The position numbers and the translations under genes were made by a program. 64,000 nt of DNA from Populus alba (taxonomy: Eukaryota > Streptophyta > Magnoliopsida > Malpighiales > Salicaceae). This document shows positions 1 through 9,400 of this stretch, one piece after another; the stretch's first letter is position 1, and each line of letters opens with the position of its first letter. Location of the stretch: NCBI RefSeq assembly GCF_005239225.2, contig NC_133294.1, positions 23,410,537 to 23,474,536 on the forward strand. Reading direction: 5' to 3'. The notes under the pieces are model-generated. The model was not told where the DNA came from and made no database searches. It saw only the letters and a list, made by a program, of their open reading frames with translations.

Positions 1-94
1 TTGCAAGTTCCACAAAGCAAGGCATTTATCATTCAACTTCCATTAATCTATCCAAATAAATAAACTCTCATTATATATAGATATATACATACAT

Positions 95-177
95 ACATAA
101 AAAGACAGGTTTATTAATATTTTATTTAAGAGGTATTACCTTTTAAATAAAATATTAATAAACCTGTCTTTTTATGT
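95..177. repeat. Perfect 35-bp inverted repeat (hairpin)
   Basis: Positions 95-129 and 143-177 are exact reverse complements, separated by a 13-nt loop (130-142). The arms are A+T rich but not simple repeats; each carries 'agacaggtttattaat'. It could be a small foldback or MITE remnant, or a miRNA-like hairpin. No target duplication is obvious. Confidence 0.9.
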
Positions 178-318
178 GCTTATTGTATGAAAACATAGAT
201 GATGGGACTTTTATTGGAAGAAAACAATATTCTATTCTAATATTTAAGGTTGACATCCTTGGGTTGTGATTATTATCTTCTTTTTTTTAATATATATACA
301 TATAACTTAAAAACACAA

Positions 319-560
319 TGCATCTTTAACCCATGTGACAAGCTTTCAACTAATGACTCCCAGACCAGTTGGTCTTAGGGCATTAGGTGTTAAGACACCC
401 CTTATAAGCTTAGTAACTCGGGTTGCAGATACTGATACATAGATAATGCAATGTTTGATTCCCATAAGCATTTCTCCTGAACTCATGTAACAAGCACTAG
501 GCCAATAGCTCCCAAGTCAGTTGACTTTATGGTATTAGGTTTTAAAACACCCATTCAGGA
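319..560. repeat. Diverged direct duplication, about 150 bp offset
   Basis: Two blocks share the order 'catgtgacaagc ... actcccagaccagttggtctta.ggcattaggtgttaagacaccc' (about 331-400) and 'catgtaacaagc ... gctcccaagtcagttgacttta.ggtattaggttttaaaacaccc' (about 485-553). The period is about 153 bp. Function is unknown; it is probably part of an old LTR or dispersed repeat. Confidence 0.6.
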
Positions 561-1202
561 TTAATTGCATAGGTTAGGGAGGCTACGAAACCAAACTTAT
601 CTACGTTTTTATCATCATCAATATTATCAATTTTTTTTTTTTTGCAAATTATATACTATCCATTTCCCTTAGTTGCTACCTTTAACAAAAGAAAATAAAT
701 AATGCAATAATCCAATGTGCAACCCATAATCATATGTTAAAATGTGTGTGAAAAATAAAGGTTTATAAATACTTGTTTAATAAGTATATGAGCAGAAACT
801 ATTGATAATAACGCGAGAGTTTGTAAACTTGAATATTTCAAGAGAAGTATGTGATAGACCTTGTTATGAATATTGCAAATAACCATTGGAAAATGTTTAC
901 TAAGATGCGTCTCAAGAGTCAATAAAATTCTCCCTTACTTTACCATCCTAGTAATAACAGTTTTGTCAAATGGTTTTAATAATAGCAAAAACAGTTAGTA
1001 AGTTGTTTTTTAATGTCAACTACTACTCTCTCCCCCCAACCAAAATGAGACATTGTCCTCAATGCCTTAAGGTAGAAAGATAAAGTATAGAAGACATCAC
1101 TTGAAACAACGAACACTAACAAACCTGAAATACACTTAAATAAATATAAGAAATGACAAAAAAAAATAATAAGCTATTAATAAAACCAAAAGACACAAGG
1201 TT

Positions 1203-3592
1203 TCATAAACGAAGGCTCAAATCCAATCTAAGCTTTTTACGGCTTTTCTTAGTTGACCAATTTATGCGACTCTGACACGACCAAAAGCTTGATGTCTTCT
1301 CCCAAGTGCAGGAGTGTCGAAGTAATAAATAACCCGGCAAGACCGGGGTCGAACCACAGAGAGGTTAATTGTATAAATTATAAATAACAACACAACAACA
1401 ACAACAATAACAATAATAACGATAATAATAACAATAGTAGTAATAGTAATAGTAATAATAATAATAATACTCAGTACGTGACGTTGTTATACCTGAGAAT
1501 GATCTAAAAGATCGGGTCACAGGTTTCCAGCCTATATACTGAGTTTATGAATAGATAATAATAATAATAATAGTAATAATAATAACAATAATAAATAAAA
1601 GAAGGAAGAAATTAATGAGAACTTTGAGTTGGAAGATTAATGTAAGGATTAAACAATGATAAAAACAAATGTCAAGGTTAGAGGATCCACTAATGGTACT
1701 TCAAATAAGTATAATATAAACTCTTATTACTCAATTGGAAACCACACATAAAGGAGGTTCCAATCAGATTATAAATTGTTAACATGATTACATTAGTTAT
1801 CTTATTCGAATAAAGCTAATACTTGTAAATGTTGGCAGGCATTCATGATTATAACTTATGTTAACAACAAATCAAGTCCCTTTCATAGCTCAGGTGTCGG
1901 TTATACCATACAGTATGGGCTATGAAAGTACCAAGTATTTGTTGTACCAAGTGTTATACAACATAAATCTAGATTAACCATTTAACAAGCAAAGTATTAA
2001 AAGTGAACAAGATAACAAATATAAAACATGTTAGTATCCAACGTTAAGGTCCATGTTAAGTTTATATTATACTTATTCTTACACCATTAGTGTACCCTTT
2101 TCACCTTGACATAATTAACTTAGCTAAACATAATAAAAGAAAGAAACATTAATGAACAAGACAAGAACATAAATGAGAAAGAAGTTAACTAAGTAAAGGA
2201 AAGGAAATGAAGTGCATAAACTTGATATTAATGAAAGAAAAACATAAGCAAAATAAAGAGAGAAGCAAGAGCATGATCTTGATCTGAAAACCAAGATGCC
2301 TGAATACATGGTAAGTGCCTCCTTTTATAGGCCAAAATTTGGAACTATTGATTTGTTGACTAATTGATGAGTGGGTGGCCATATCTTGACTTGATAACAA
2401 TCCTTATCTTCTTGTCTGAACAAGACGTCATTGCTAACATCATAATTTTCCTAGAATCCTCAGGAATGTTCTAGGAAATTGTCTCAGCTTTCCAACAAAA
2501 AAAAAGATGAGGTCATTTGGACTTCTAGAACTCAAGATATGGGCTGAACACTAAATAGTGTCTGGGCTGCAGGACAGCTTCGGACTTCTTCGTTGTTCCT
2601 ATATTTTGGACTTGCAAATGGCCTTCTTAGATCTTGGTGTCAAAATGAAAGTTGTAGGCCTATGTTTTACCTTTGCATCCATATAAAATGGACCTAAATC
2701 CGATATCTAGAGCTCTAGATATGATCCAATTACCGAGCACTGTTCCGGTTTGGACTGCACTGACATCTCTTTTCTAAGTTTGGCCATCTCTTTGTCCTTT
2801 AACTTTCAATGCTTAAACTCATCAATCAATCCTTTTATTTATGTGATAGTCCTGCATTTAAAATGAGCATTTACCATAAATTAAGGTATCTTATAATATC
2901 AAACTTGTTATTATAAAACATACTTTAGTTAAAGAGTTATTGATACTTCAAGTGCAAAATGATGATATAAAACCTTGATAAACATGCACTTTTAAGTACT
3001 AATCAGACTCATAGAGGGATCAATTCTAGGGATGAAAGATTATAGTTGGTCAATCAATTGTTCAGCAGTAGTAGTAGAGATTATGATTTATCATGCCAAA
3101 GATATTAAAAATTCTTGTTCAACATCATGATCAAGAAAAGACAACAACTTAGCATAAAAAACAATTAATATTTAACAGACCTATGAGTTTATGGTGAATG
3201 TGTAGTTGAGCTTAAGAGAAAATATGAAAGATCTCTTCCAATGTGCCCAGACCACCTGGTAAGGCAATAAAGACATCAACATGGTTAAACATTGCATTCA
3301 TTCGATCAAACATTGTGGAGACCTATAGTTCCTCTCCAATTATTTTTCCAATGATGTCCGTTTTTGCTAAAGCTTTGGGGATGACCCCCAAAACTTGACT
3401 ACCTCCTAAAAATATAGCTATTGACACCCCCCATTAACCAAGGCTACCTTCCCCATATACTAAATGAATCTTTCTCTCAGCTAGTACTTGACTAAGATGA
3501 TTTGTTGATCCTAAAAATTTCTTTTCTTTACATGGACTGGATCCATCGAAAACACAAATATTTCTTATTTGATGTCTTGAGGAACATGCCAT
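1203..3592 (-). pseudogene. LOG-like cytokinin riboside 5'-monophosphate phosphoribohydrolase pseudogene, split by a solo LTR
   Basis: Reading the minus strand from an ATG at 3592 gives a LOG-family protein: an N-terminal 'ICVFDGSSP' (family CVFCGSSPG), 'VLAERKIHLVYGEGSLG', 'GGSQVLGVIPKALAKTDIIG', 'MFDRMNAMFNHVDVFIALPG' and the catalytic PGGxGTxxE motif as PGGLGTLEE. LOG enzymes release active cytokinin base from its nucleotide. Stops fall in the GLMG region, before 'VSTMFDRM' and at the usual SSWAQ tryptophan. After a frame change the C-terminal part (VEQEFL..., IIISTTTAEQLIDQL) runs to 3006, where the solo LTR 1273-3005 sits. The frame resumes at 1272 and ends at 1203 with a plausible C-terminus, KKLRLDLSLRL. 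No introns are seen, although LOG genes normally have several; this suggests a retrocopy or a copy captured by a transposon. It lies in the same orientation between Athila-like integrase and post-integrase sequence. Confidence 0.8.
1273..3005 (-). mobile_element. Solo LTR, Athila-like family
   Basis: 1,733 bp beginning TGACACGA and ending CTAATCA on the plus strand, flanked on both sides by the 5-bp duplication GACTC (1268-1272 and 3006-3010). It is homologous through its length to the 5' LTR at 30545-33350, apart from the solo LTR nested there. No primer site or polypurine tract adjoins it, so it is a solo LTR left by LTR-LTR recombination. It contains (AAC/AAT/AGT)n microsatellites at about 1380-1470 and 1555-1600. 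It interrupts the LOG-like pseudogene. Confidence 0.9.
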
Positions 3593-3655
3593 TTCTACAG
3601 GCTTCTATATTTGTTAAATGCATGGGTTGAGTAGAAATGAAGGAAAGGAGGAGAA

Positions 3656-3664
3656 TATTTTATA
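3656..3664 (-). promoter_or_regulatory. TATA-like box ahead of the LOG-like pseudogene
   Basis: The minus strand reads TATAAAATA about 65 bp upstream of the pseudogene ATG, followed by a pyrimidine-rich leader-like stretch. If real, the copy brought promoter sequence with it, which argues against a simple mRNA-derived retrocopy. This is inference from sequence only. Confidence 0.35.
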
Positions 3665-4002
3665 GACGAGAAATTAAAAATGCAATCAAACTACTTATAT
3701 GTAGGTCAACTAGAGTCTCTCTCTCTCTCTGAAAAAGCATGTGTGTGTACAGGTAGTTGTGATTGTGGCTCACATTTTCTTTTGGTTTTACGTCCAAGAA
3801 TGACTTAAATGCCCTCTATGGGTTGGGGATAGACTTCCCATCCAGTTTTCTTAAAAACTGGCAAACAAGGTCGTTTTTTAGTCAGATTCCCAAGACTATG
3901 ATGATCATGTTATTTATGAAAATGGGGCCATAAATCATGAATTGCAAGATGCTTATCTCCATTAAGGTACGTCCTAAGAGTCAATAGAAGATTATCCAAG
4001 GA
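3665..4002. other. Unassigned spacer between integrase remnant and LOG-like pseudogene
   Basis: No coding sequence is recognised. It includes a (CT)n run at about 3717-3731. On the minus strand it links the integrase zinc-finger remnant to the LOG-like 5' flank, so a capture junction, if there is one, should lie here. Confidence 0.4.
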
Positions 4003-4340
4003 CTCTTTATGTTTTGAAATAAATCCTACCTTTTGACAATTTTCAAAGGTTTTGTAGAATGCATATGTGTCCTTGAACATGGTGGGCTAATAAAATCCAC
4101 TTTGTAAGATTTTTGCAGCTATCTTTTTAGACGAGAAATGATCCCCACATGCCTAAGAGTGATAAAATTTAATGACACTACTTACCTCATTGTCAGGAAT
4201 ACATCTTTGAAATATTTGATCAGGACAATATTTGAATAAGTAAGGGTCATCCCAATAAAAATTTTGCACGTCGCTCAAAAACTTTCTTTTGTCTTGGATA
4301 TCCAAATGAGTTGACTAAAATCTTGAATCAAGAAAATTGA
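4003..4340 (-). pseudogene. Athila-like integrase N-terminal fragment
   Basis: Minus-strand frames give 'FLSDVQNFYWDDPYLFKYC', then after a frame change 'KIAAKILQSGFYWPTMFKD' and 'CENCQKVGFISKHKE'. These are the pre-integrase and HHCC zinc-finger segments of plant Ty3 (Athila-type) pol. Protease, RT and RNase H that should lie upstream are missing, so gag remnants adjoin integrase almost directly. The DDE core is absent; the match stops near 4003. Stops and frame changes make it non-functional. Confidence 0.7.
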
Positions 4341-4639
4341 TATTTTTAGCAAACCAAGGCATTGATCTAAGAGAAAGTAAAGATTCATCAGGAAAGTAAT
4401 CATCAAATAGTGTGATGTCGGATGCCAAATCTATTGTCAATTTTAACAAATGATTCACGACAACATTTTCAATGCCTTTTTCATCGTCGATTTCTTCCTG
4501 TTTGAAAGTTTCAAAGATTTCAAAATTGTGATTGACTTCTCTTTATTTGGTCATGGCATGAGAAAATGAAAGTGCTTGTGGGGAATCAGTCTTTTATTTG
4601 CAATGTTCAGGTTCAACCCTTTCCTTACTCTTAGAGATT

Positions 4640-5802
4640 AACACATTATCTTTGTCACAAGGTTCAAGAGTGGGTTTTTCAATAACCTTACCACTATGAA
4701 GAGTGATGATTGATTTAACTTGATCCATGTATTGGCTTTTGGAACTACTTGCATTTGCATTGTATTGTCCCTTTGAATTTTGCTATGGTTGAGATGTAAA
4801 CTTACCTTTCTCTTGAAAACTAAGAGCAGATGTGAATTTTGCAAGAGCATCTTTAAAATCTGTCATGCTTTGAGCAAGTTGAGTGTTGATTGTCTCTTGC
4901 TTTTCAATGAATGCATGTAATGTTTCCTCAAGATTTCTTCTAGGAGGTGGAGCATAAGGGCATGCATATCCATGAGAATTTTGAAAATTATAATGTGCTT
5001 GAAATGGTGGCTGTGAAGTTTGTGCATTATTATTAGCACTCTTCCAATTGAAATTTAGGTGATTTCTCCAACTAGGGTTGTATGTTTGCGAGAATGGGTT
5101 ATGATTGGGTTTTTGGAAATTTTTTAAAACATGAGCTTGTTCATGGAGGCATTCCTTGAAAGAAGGTAAATTTAGACAATCATTGGTTGAATGTTCATTA
5201 GTTCACAGATTTGACACATAATTTCTTGAATAGATTCTATTTGACCACTTTTTTTCAATTCTAGTGCCTCGACTTTTCTAGCTAAAGATGCAAACTTGGC
5301 TTGGAGGTCATGATCTTCCCTTAGGTTGTACATTCCTCCACTAAATGTATGATGTTGAGTTTTACTTGGTGCCTCATAAGTGCCTGTAGTGTCATAATTT
5401 TGAGCTTTTTCAGCTAACAAATCTAGGTAATTCATTTCTTTATCAGGGTCTTTATTTTCAAAAGTTCCATTGCATATCAATTCTACCATTTGTCTATCTT
5501 TAGGTGTTAACCCTTCATAAAAATATAAAACCAATCTCCATATTTCAAAACCATGATGAGGGCAAGTATTAAGCAAGTCTCTATACCTATCCTAATATTG
5601 GTAAAATGTTTCTCTTGATTTTTGAGTGAAAATGGTGATTTGTCTTTTGAAAGAGTTTGTTTTGTGAGATGGATAAAACTTCTTTAAAAATTATTGTTGC
5701 ATTTCATCCCAAGCACGAATGAATCTTGGTCTCAAATTTTGCAACCATGTTTTAGCTTTATCTTTTAATGAAAAAAAGAAAAAGCTTTAATTTGATGGTG
5801 TT
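4640..5802 (-). pseudogene. Athila-like gag, downstream part (interrupted gene)
   Basis: This continues the gag that starts at 30342; the Ogre/Tat element 5803-30082 lies between the two parts. The minus strand resumes with the duplicated target AACAC and reads 'NTIKLKLF', then after decay the segment at 5172-5576 with 'NTCPHHGFEIWRLVLYFYEG', 'KDRQMVELICNGTF' and 'DLQAKFASLARKVEALELKK', typical of Athila-group Gag. Frames degrade between 4640 and 5170. No zinc knuckle is readable. The nucleocapsid part and all of protease-RT have been lost. Confidence 0.8.
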
Positions 5803-7022
5803 TGTCGCACCCTCGCAGCGGAGCGCGGCGTCGCGATGACTTTCGATTGATTTCAGGTTTTTTTTTTGTATAAAGGGAGTCGCCACCTAGTATTATGGTC
5901 ACTAGGAACCCTAACTGGTCTTTCAGAGATTCTAAGGCAAGGGACTGGTTGCGTAAAGGGAAGGTATTAGCACCCCTAGTACGCCCTACCTAAGGTAAGC
6001 TGCTTGGTGTTTGGTTTGCTCTATAATTGCTATGGTGTTGGTGTTTTCTAATCCCATCAATTTTCCTAGGTTTGATTCAAATAAAATTTATTTGGATAGA
6101 AATCCAAGGAGATTCCATGTGCTTTGAAAGCTTATTTTTTCCTTTAGTATTTCAAGAGTTTGCGACTCGTAGATCGCAAGGAAATGGGACAAAAAAAATT
6201 AGAAATCTAGGGCGCTACAAAAAAACCTATATTTTTTTAATATTTTATACTCTCACGGCTCGTAAACCGTGGAGTAAGAAATTTTTTGAAATGTTTTCCA
6301 TTATAATCAAGGCTTCTTTCACGGATGTGTGCGGATTTATTATTGCCAATAATATTTTGGATATTCGTCCTTTAAGGATTTCTTTATCCAAATATTAGCG
6401 GTGAATAATAGATTAATTCCCCCCAAAATAGGATTTTTTATATTTTTGAAATATTGGCCAATACCCTTTGGAATTTTACAAACATGTTGTAAAATCCAGA
6501 AATGCAAGAAAATAATTTTTTTGTTGTGTTTACGAAATCCATGCGAAAACACCTTTGTCGAAACTTCAAATTTTTTTTTTTTATACATATATAAAAAAGG
6601 AATTCAAAACATGTTAGGGTATTGGCTGTATGCAACACATAAGAAAACTTTAAAATTTTTTTTTATCGAAACACATAACATCACAATTAAACTTAAACAC
6701 CAAAATGGAAAGTAGCAAGCTGTCATTTACATTACAAGAACTGCAAGAAGTTTGAAACAATTCGTGACAAAAATTGTTCAAAGCCAAATCTTAAAAAAAT
6801 CTATACACTGGAAAGGACTAAATCCATATGGATGAGGGAACCAAAGTTTTGAAAGTAAAATTTTGAAATCCACATCCTGCTACATATGTCCATGAATCAT
6901 GACCCATTTTTTTCACGTCATCCAGGAGAAACTGCCATACTTCATACAAAAAGGAAAAGCTTGGGACGGCATGCTGTTATAATACAATTAATTTTGCTGC
7001 CCCCGTTAGGTCATTAAAGGGG

Positions 7023-7033
7023 CTTATATATAG
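7023..7033 (-). promoter_or_regulatory. TATA box of the 3' LTR
   Basis: The minus strand reads CTATATATAAG followed by CCCC, about 1.86 kb from the LTR 5' end. The same box occurs at 28543-28553 in the partner LTR, so it is probably the U3 promoter core. In this copy a deletion of about 540 bp begins roughly 30-40 bp downstream. Confidence 0.6.
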
Positions 7034-7530
7034 TCTAAATATGTCTCCATTTAGGAAGGATTCAATGCATTAATCCTAGGACGTAAATCCCTACTGATTT
7101 GCAATAAAAAAAACGCAAAAGGAATTTGCAATATTCTGATTTTATGCTGGTGCTTTACGTCTGATTTCTTTCCAGTTTTAGAGGAGGGTGTGACTATTTT
7201 CTTTCCTTCCATAGGGCCAGCTGCTCCCTTTAGAATGAGGCAAGAAAAAATGTGGTTGCAGCTCCAAAATTCAAGCATGATGATAAAGGAAAAAACAGCT
7301 GGAATTTGCAGCGAAAAAGGAAAGAAATCAGATGGAGGGTGCAGCTGCAATGTCTCATTTTCCTTATTTCGGTATGGAAAAAATCCTGTCATTTATGATG
7401 ATCCAGCCCCCTCTCCAGCTTTCAATATCCTTCTTCAATTAAATCCCTCATTTTAACAATTTTCAATTCAGTCCTTGGTCCAAAAAAATCCTTCGAATCA
7501 GCCCCGTGAACTTGGGCTATATTCTTCCCG

Positions 7531-8520
7531 CGACAGAATTTTCTGCCTTCACGTTAGATATTCAAATGGGAATATCTTGAGCTTCTGATATCGGAATCAA
7601 GTGATTCAAAAGCCAAAATTATTCTACGCATCTAGGACTACAACTTTGATGAAGGAGTCGAAGTGAGATAAAATCTTTTTACAGAACAGAATCTAATAGT
7701 AATTTGGTTGGTCAACAGGGATCTCCAGGTCTAACTCAAAAACTGACGAATGCTGAGAATCCTGATATGACTAAGAGTATGAACTAAGAACAAAAATCAT
7801 AAAAACTAGGCCAAAAATAGAGTTCTTTTAGTGTAGACTCGGGTCAATATCCTTCTCGCGGTAGAATTCTCTGCCTTTACGTTAGATATTCAAACGGGAA
7901 CATCTTGAGTCTCTTATATCAAAATGAAGTGATTCAAAAGCTTAAATTCATCTACACGTCTAGGACTACAACTTTGATGAAGGCATCGAAGTGAGATAAA
8001 ATCTTTTTACAGAATAGGAACTGGCAGTAATCTAGTGGGTCAAAAGGGATCTCCAGGTCTTACTCAAAAACTGACAAATATCGAGAATCTTGATATGATT
8101 GAGAGTATGAAATAAGAACAAAAATCACAAAAACTAGGCCAAAAATAGAGTTTTTTTTTTTAGTGCAGACTCGAGTCAATATCCTTCTCGCGGCAGAATT
8201 CTCTGCCTTCACGTTAGATATTCAAACAGGAATATTTTGAGCTTTTGATATTCAAATCAAGTGATTTAAAAGTCCAAATTTATCTATGCGTCCAGGACTA
8301 CATCTTTGATGAAAGAGTCGAAGTGAGATAAAATTGTTTTAGAGAACAGAATATGGCAGTAATCTAGTTGGTCAAAAAGGTTCTTGATTCGACAATGTTG
8401 AGCATCCAAATCTGACTAAGAATCTGCTCTAAGGACAATGATGCCTAGGACCTATTAAAGGTGTACGTCAATTTTTCAAAATGTAATGAGTGACAGAATA
8501 TACCTAGGATGGTCAGATAT
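7531..8520 (-). repeat. Three tandem copies of a 329-bp U3 unit
   Basis: The block starting 'cgcggcagaattctctgcc' recurs at about 7531, 7861 and 8191 (spacing about 330 bp), each followed by 'gttagatattcaaa..ggaata', 'aggactacaactttgatgaa' and 'gatctccaggtc' or a variant. The partner LTR has two copies (29051 and 29379). The second Ogre/Tat element has one per LTR. The units lie upstream of the TATA box, where copy number could affect promoter strength (inference). Confidence 0.85.
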
Positions 8521-8894
8521 CATACGAAACTGAGTCAGAATCAGAGGCTAAGTTGGAACAAAAAATTTCAACAGCAGTATAACCATTTTTTTAGTGCAAA
8601 TTTTGAAGGATTTATTCAACCTTAAAGACCAGATAAATAAATAAATAAAAAGGAACAAATTTAGCATTATGACAACTCCTGATCAACCTAAGAAAAACCT
8701 GATGATTTTGGTAGTAAAGGGGAAGGCTAAAAAGAGCAGAAACAACTTAAACAAGGTTTTTGAAAAAAAACAAAAATATTTATTTTTGTGCTTTTGTCAA
8801 TTTTCTGGCGAATATGAGCTAAACTCCTACATTCTCTTCAAAAGAGGTATACACCATCTCCAGCACGTGGGGGGTCCAAAAATGAGTAACAACA

Positions 8895-8909
8895 GATGCC
8901 CCCTCTTTA
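8895..8909 (-). other. Polypurine tract of the first Ogre/Tat element
   Basis: The minus strand reads TAAAGAGGGGGCATC immediately before the 3' LTR start (TGTTGTTACTC). This is the expected plus-strand DNA primer, and the same tract adjoins the 3' LTR of the second element at 34624. Confidence 0.85.
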
Positions 8910-9029
8910 CAATGCTTACGAAGCAAAACTCCTCAATGTTTTGCATAGTAAGCTTGTAAAGAAAGAAAGAAAGAAAAAATCTTCTTTGCTGGCTGAGTGA
9001 TCCACTCATCTAAGGACTTCATTTAAAAA

Positions 9030-9400
9030 AAAAAAAAATGATCTCGTTGTCATAGGTGACCTATCTTTTTTTTAAAGAAAATTTGGTTTATTTTCAAGGG
9101 CAACCTGCCCACACATACTCAAACCTGGTCTATTTTCAAGGGTGACCTGCCCACATATGCGTGCTGGTCTATTTTCACGGGCGACCTGCCTTTTTTGATT
9201 GGGTTAACCTAAGATCTTATCTGGCGATCTCCTCTAACCTGAAGCAAAGTCAGTGTGTAACTTGGTCAACCTGAAATCCCATCTGGCGATTCCCTTTAAC
9301 CAAAGCTAAACTAAGTGTATGGTTGGGTTAACCTGAGATCCCATCTAGCGATCTCCTTTAACCACAACCAATACAAAAATGTGTGTGTGGTCTCATTATG
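9030..9400 (-). repeat. Diverged tandem repeats flanking the satellite array
   Basis: Two short families alternate: 'ggtctattttcaagggtgacctgcccacata' (about 9060-9195) and 'gggttaacctgagatcccatctggcgatctcctttaacc' (three copies of about 65 bp, 9195-9365). The first is clearly a diverged relative of the homogeneous array that follows. Confidence 0.8.

Larger units (their letters stand above)
1..1202. other. Gene-free stretch; remnant Athila-like 3' region
   Basis: No coding sequence is supported here. On the minus strand, 1026-1066 carries the 'cattgaggacaatg' block followed by a purine run, a signature commonly seen between integrase and 3' LTR of Athila-like Ty3 elements. The element's 3' LTR is not in the window. 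The stretch also holds a perfect hairpin (95-177) and a diverged duplicated block (319-560). Short ORFs here have no recognisable domain. Confidence 0.5.
5803..8894 (-). repeat. 3' LTR of the first Ogre/Tat element
   Basis: 3,092 bp, TGTCGCACC... to ...GTAACAACA on the plus strand (TG...CA). It is homologous to 26854-30082 with only scattered differences. It lacks about 540 bp present in the other LTR (27969-28510) just past the TATA box in transcription direction, has extra sequence near 5970-6030, and has three rather than two copies of a 329-bp tandem unit. ORFs inside it in other frames have no recognisable product. Confidence 0.92.

Noticed and set aside
6027..6715. ORFs of 123 and 104 aa
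   Set aside because: Inside the Ogre/Tat LTR; the partner LTR (27000-27700) breaks the same frames, so they are not conserved.
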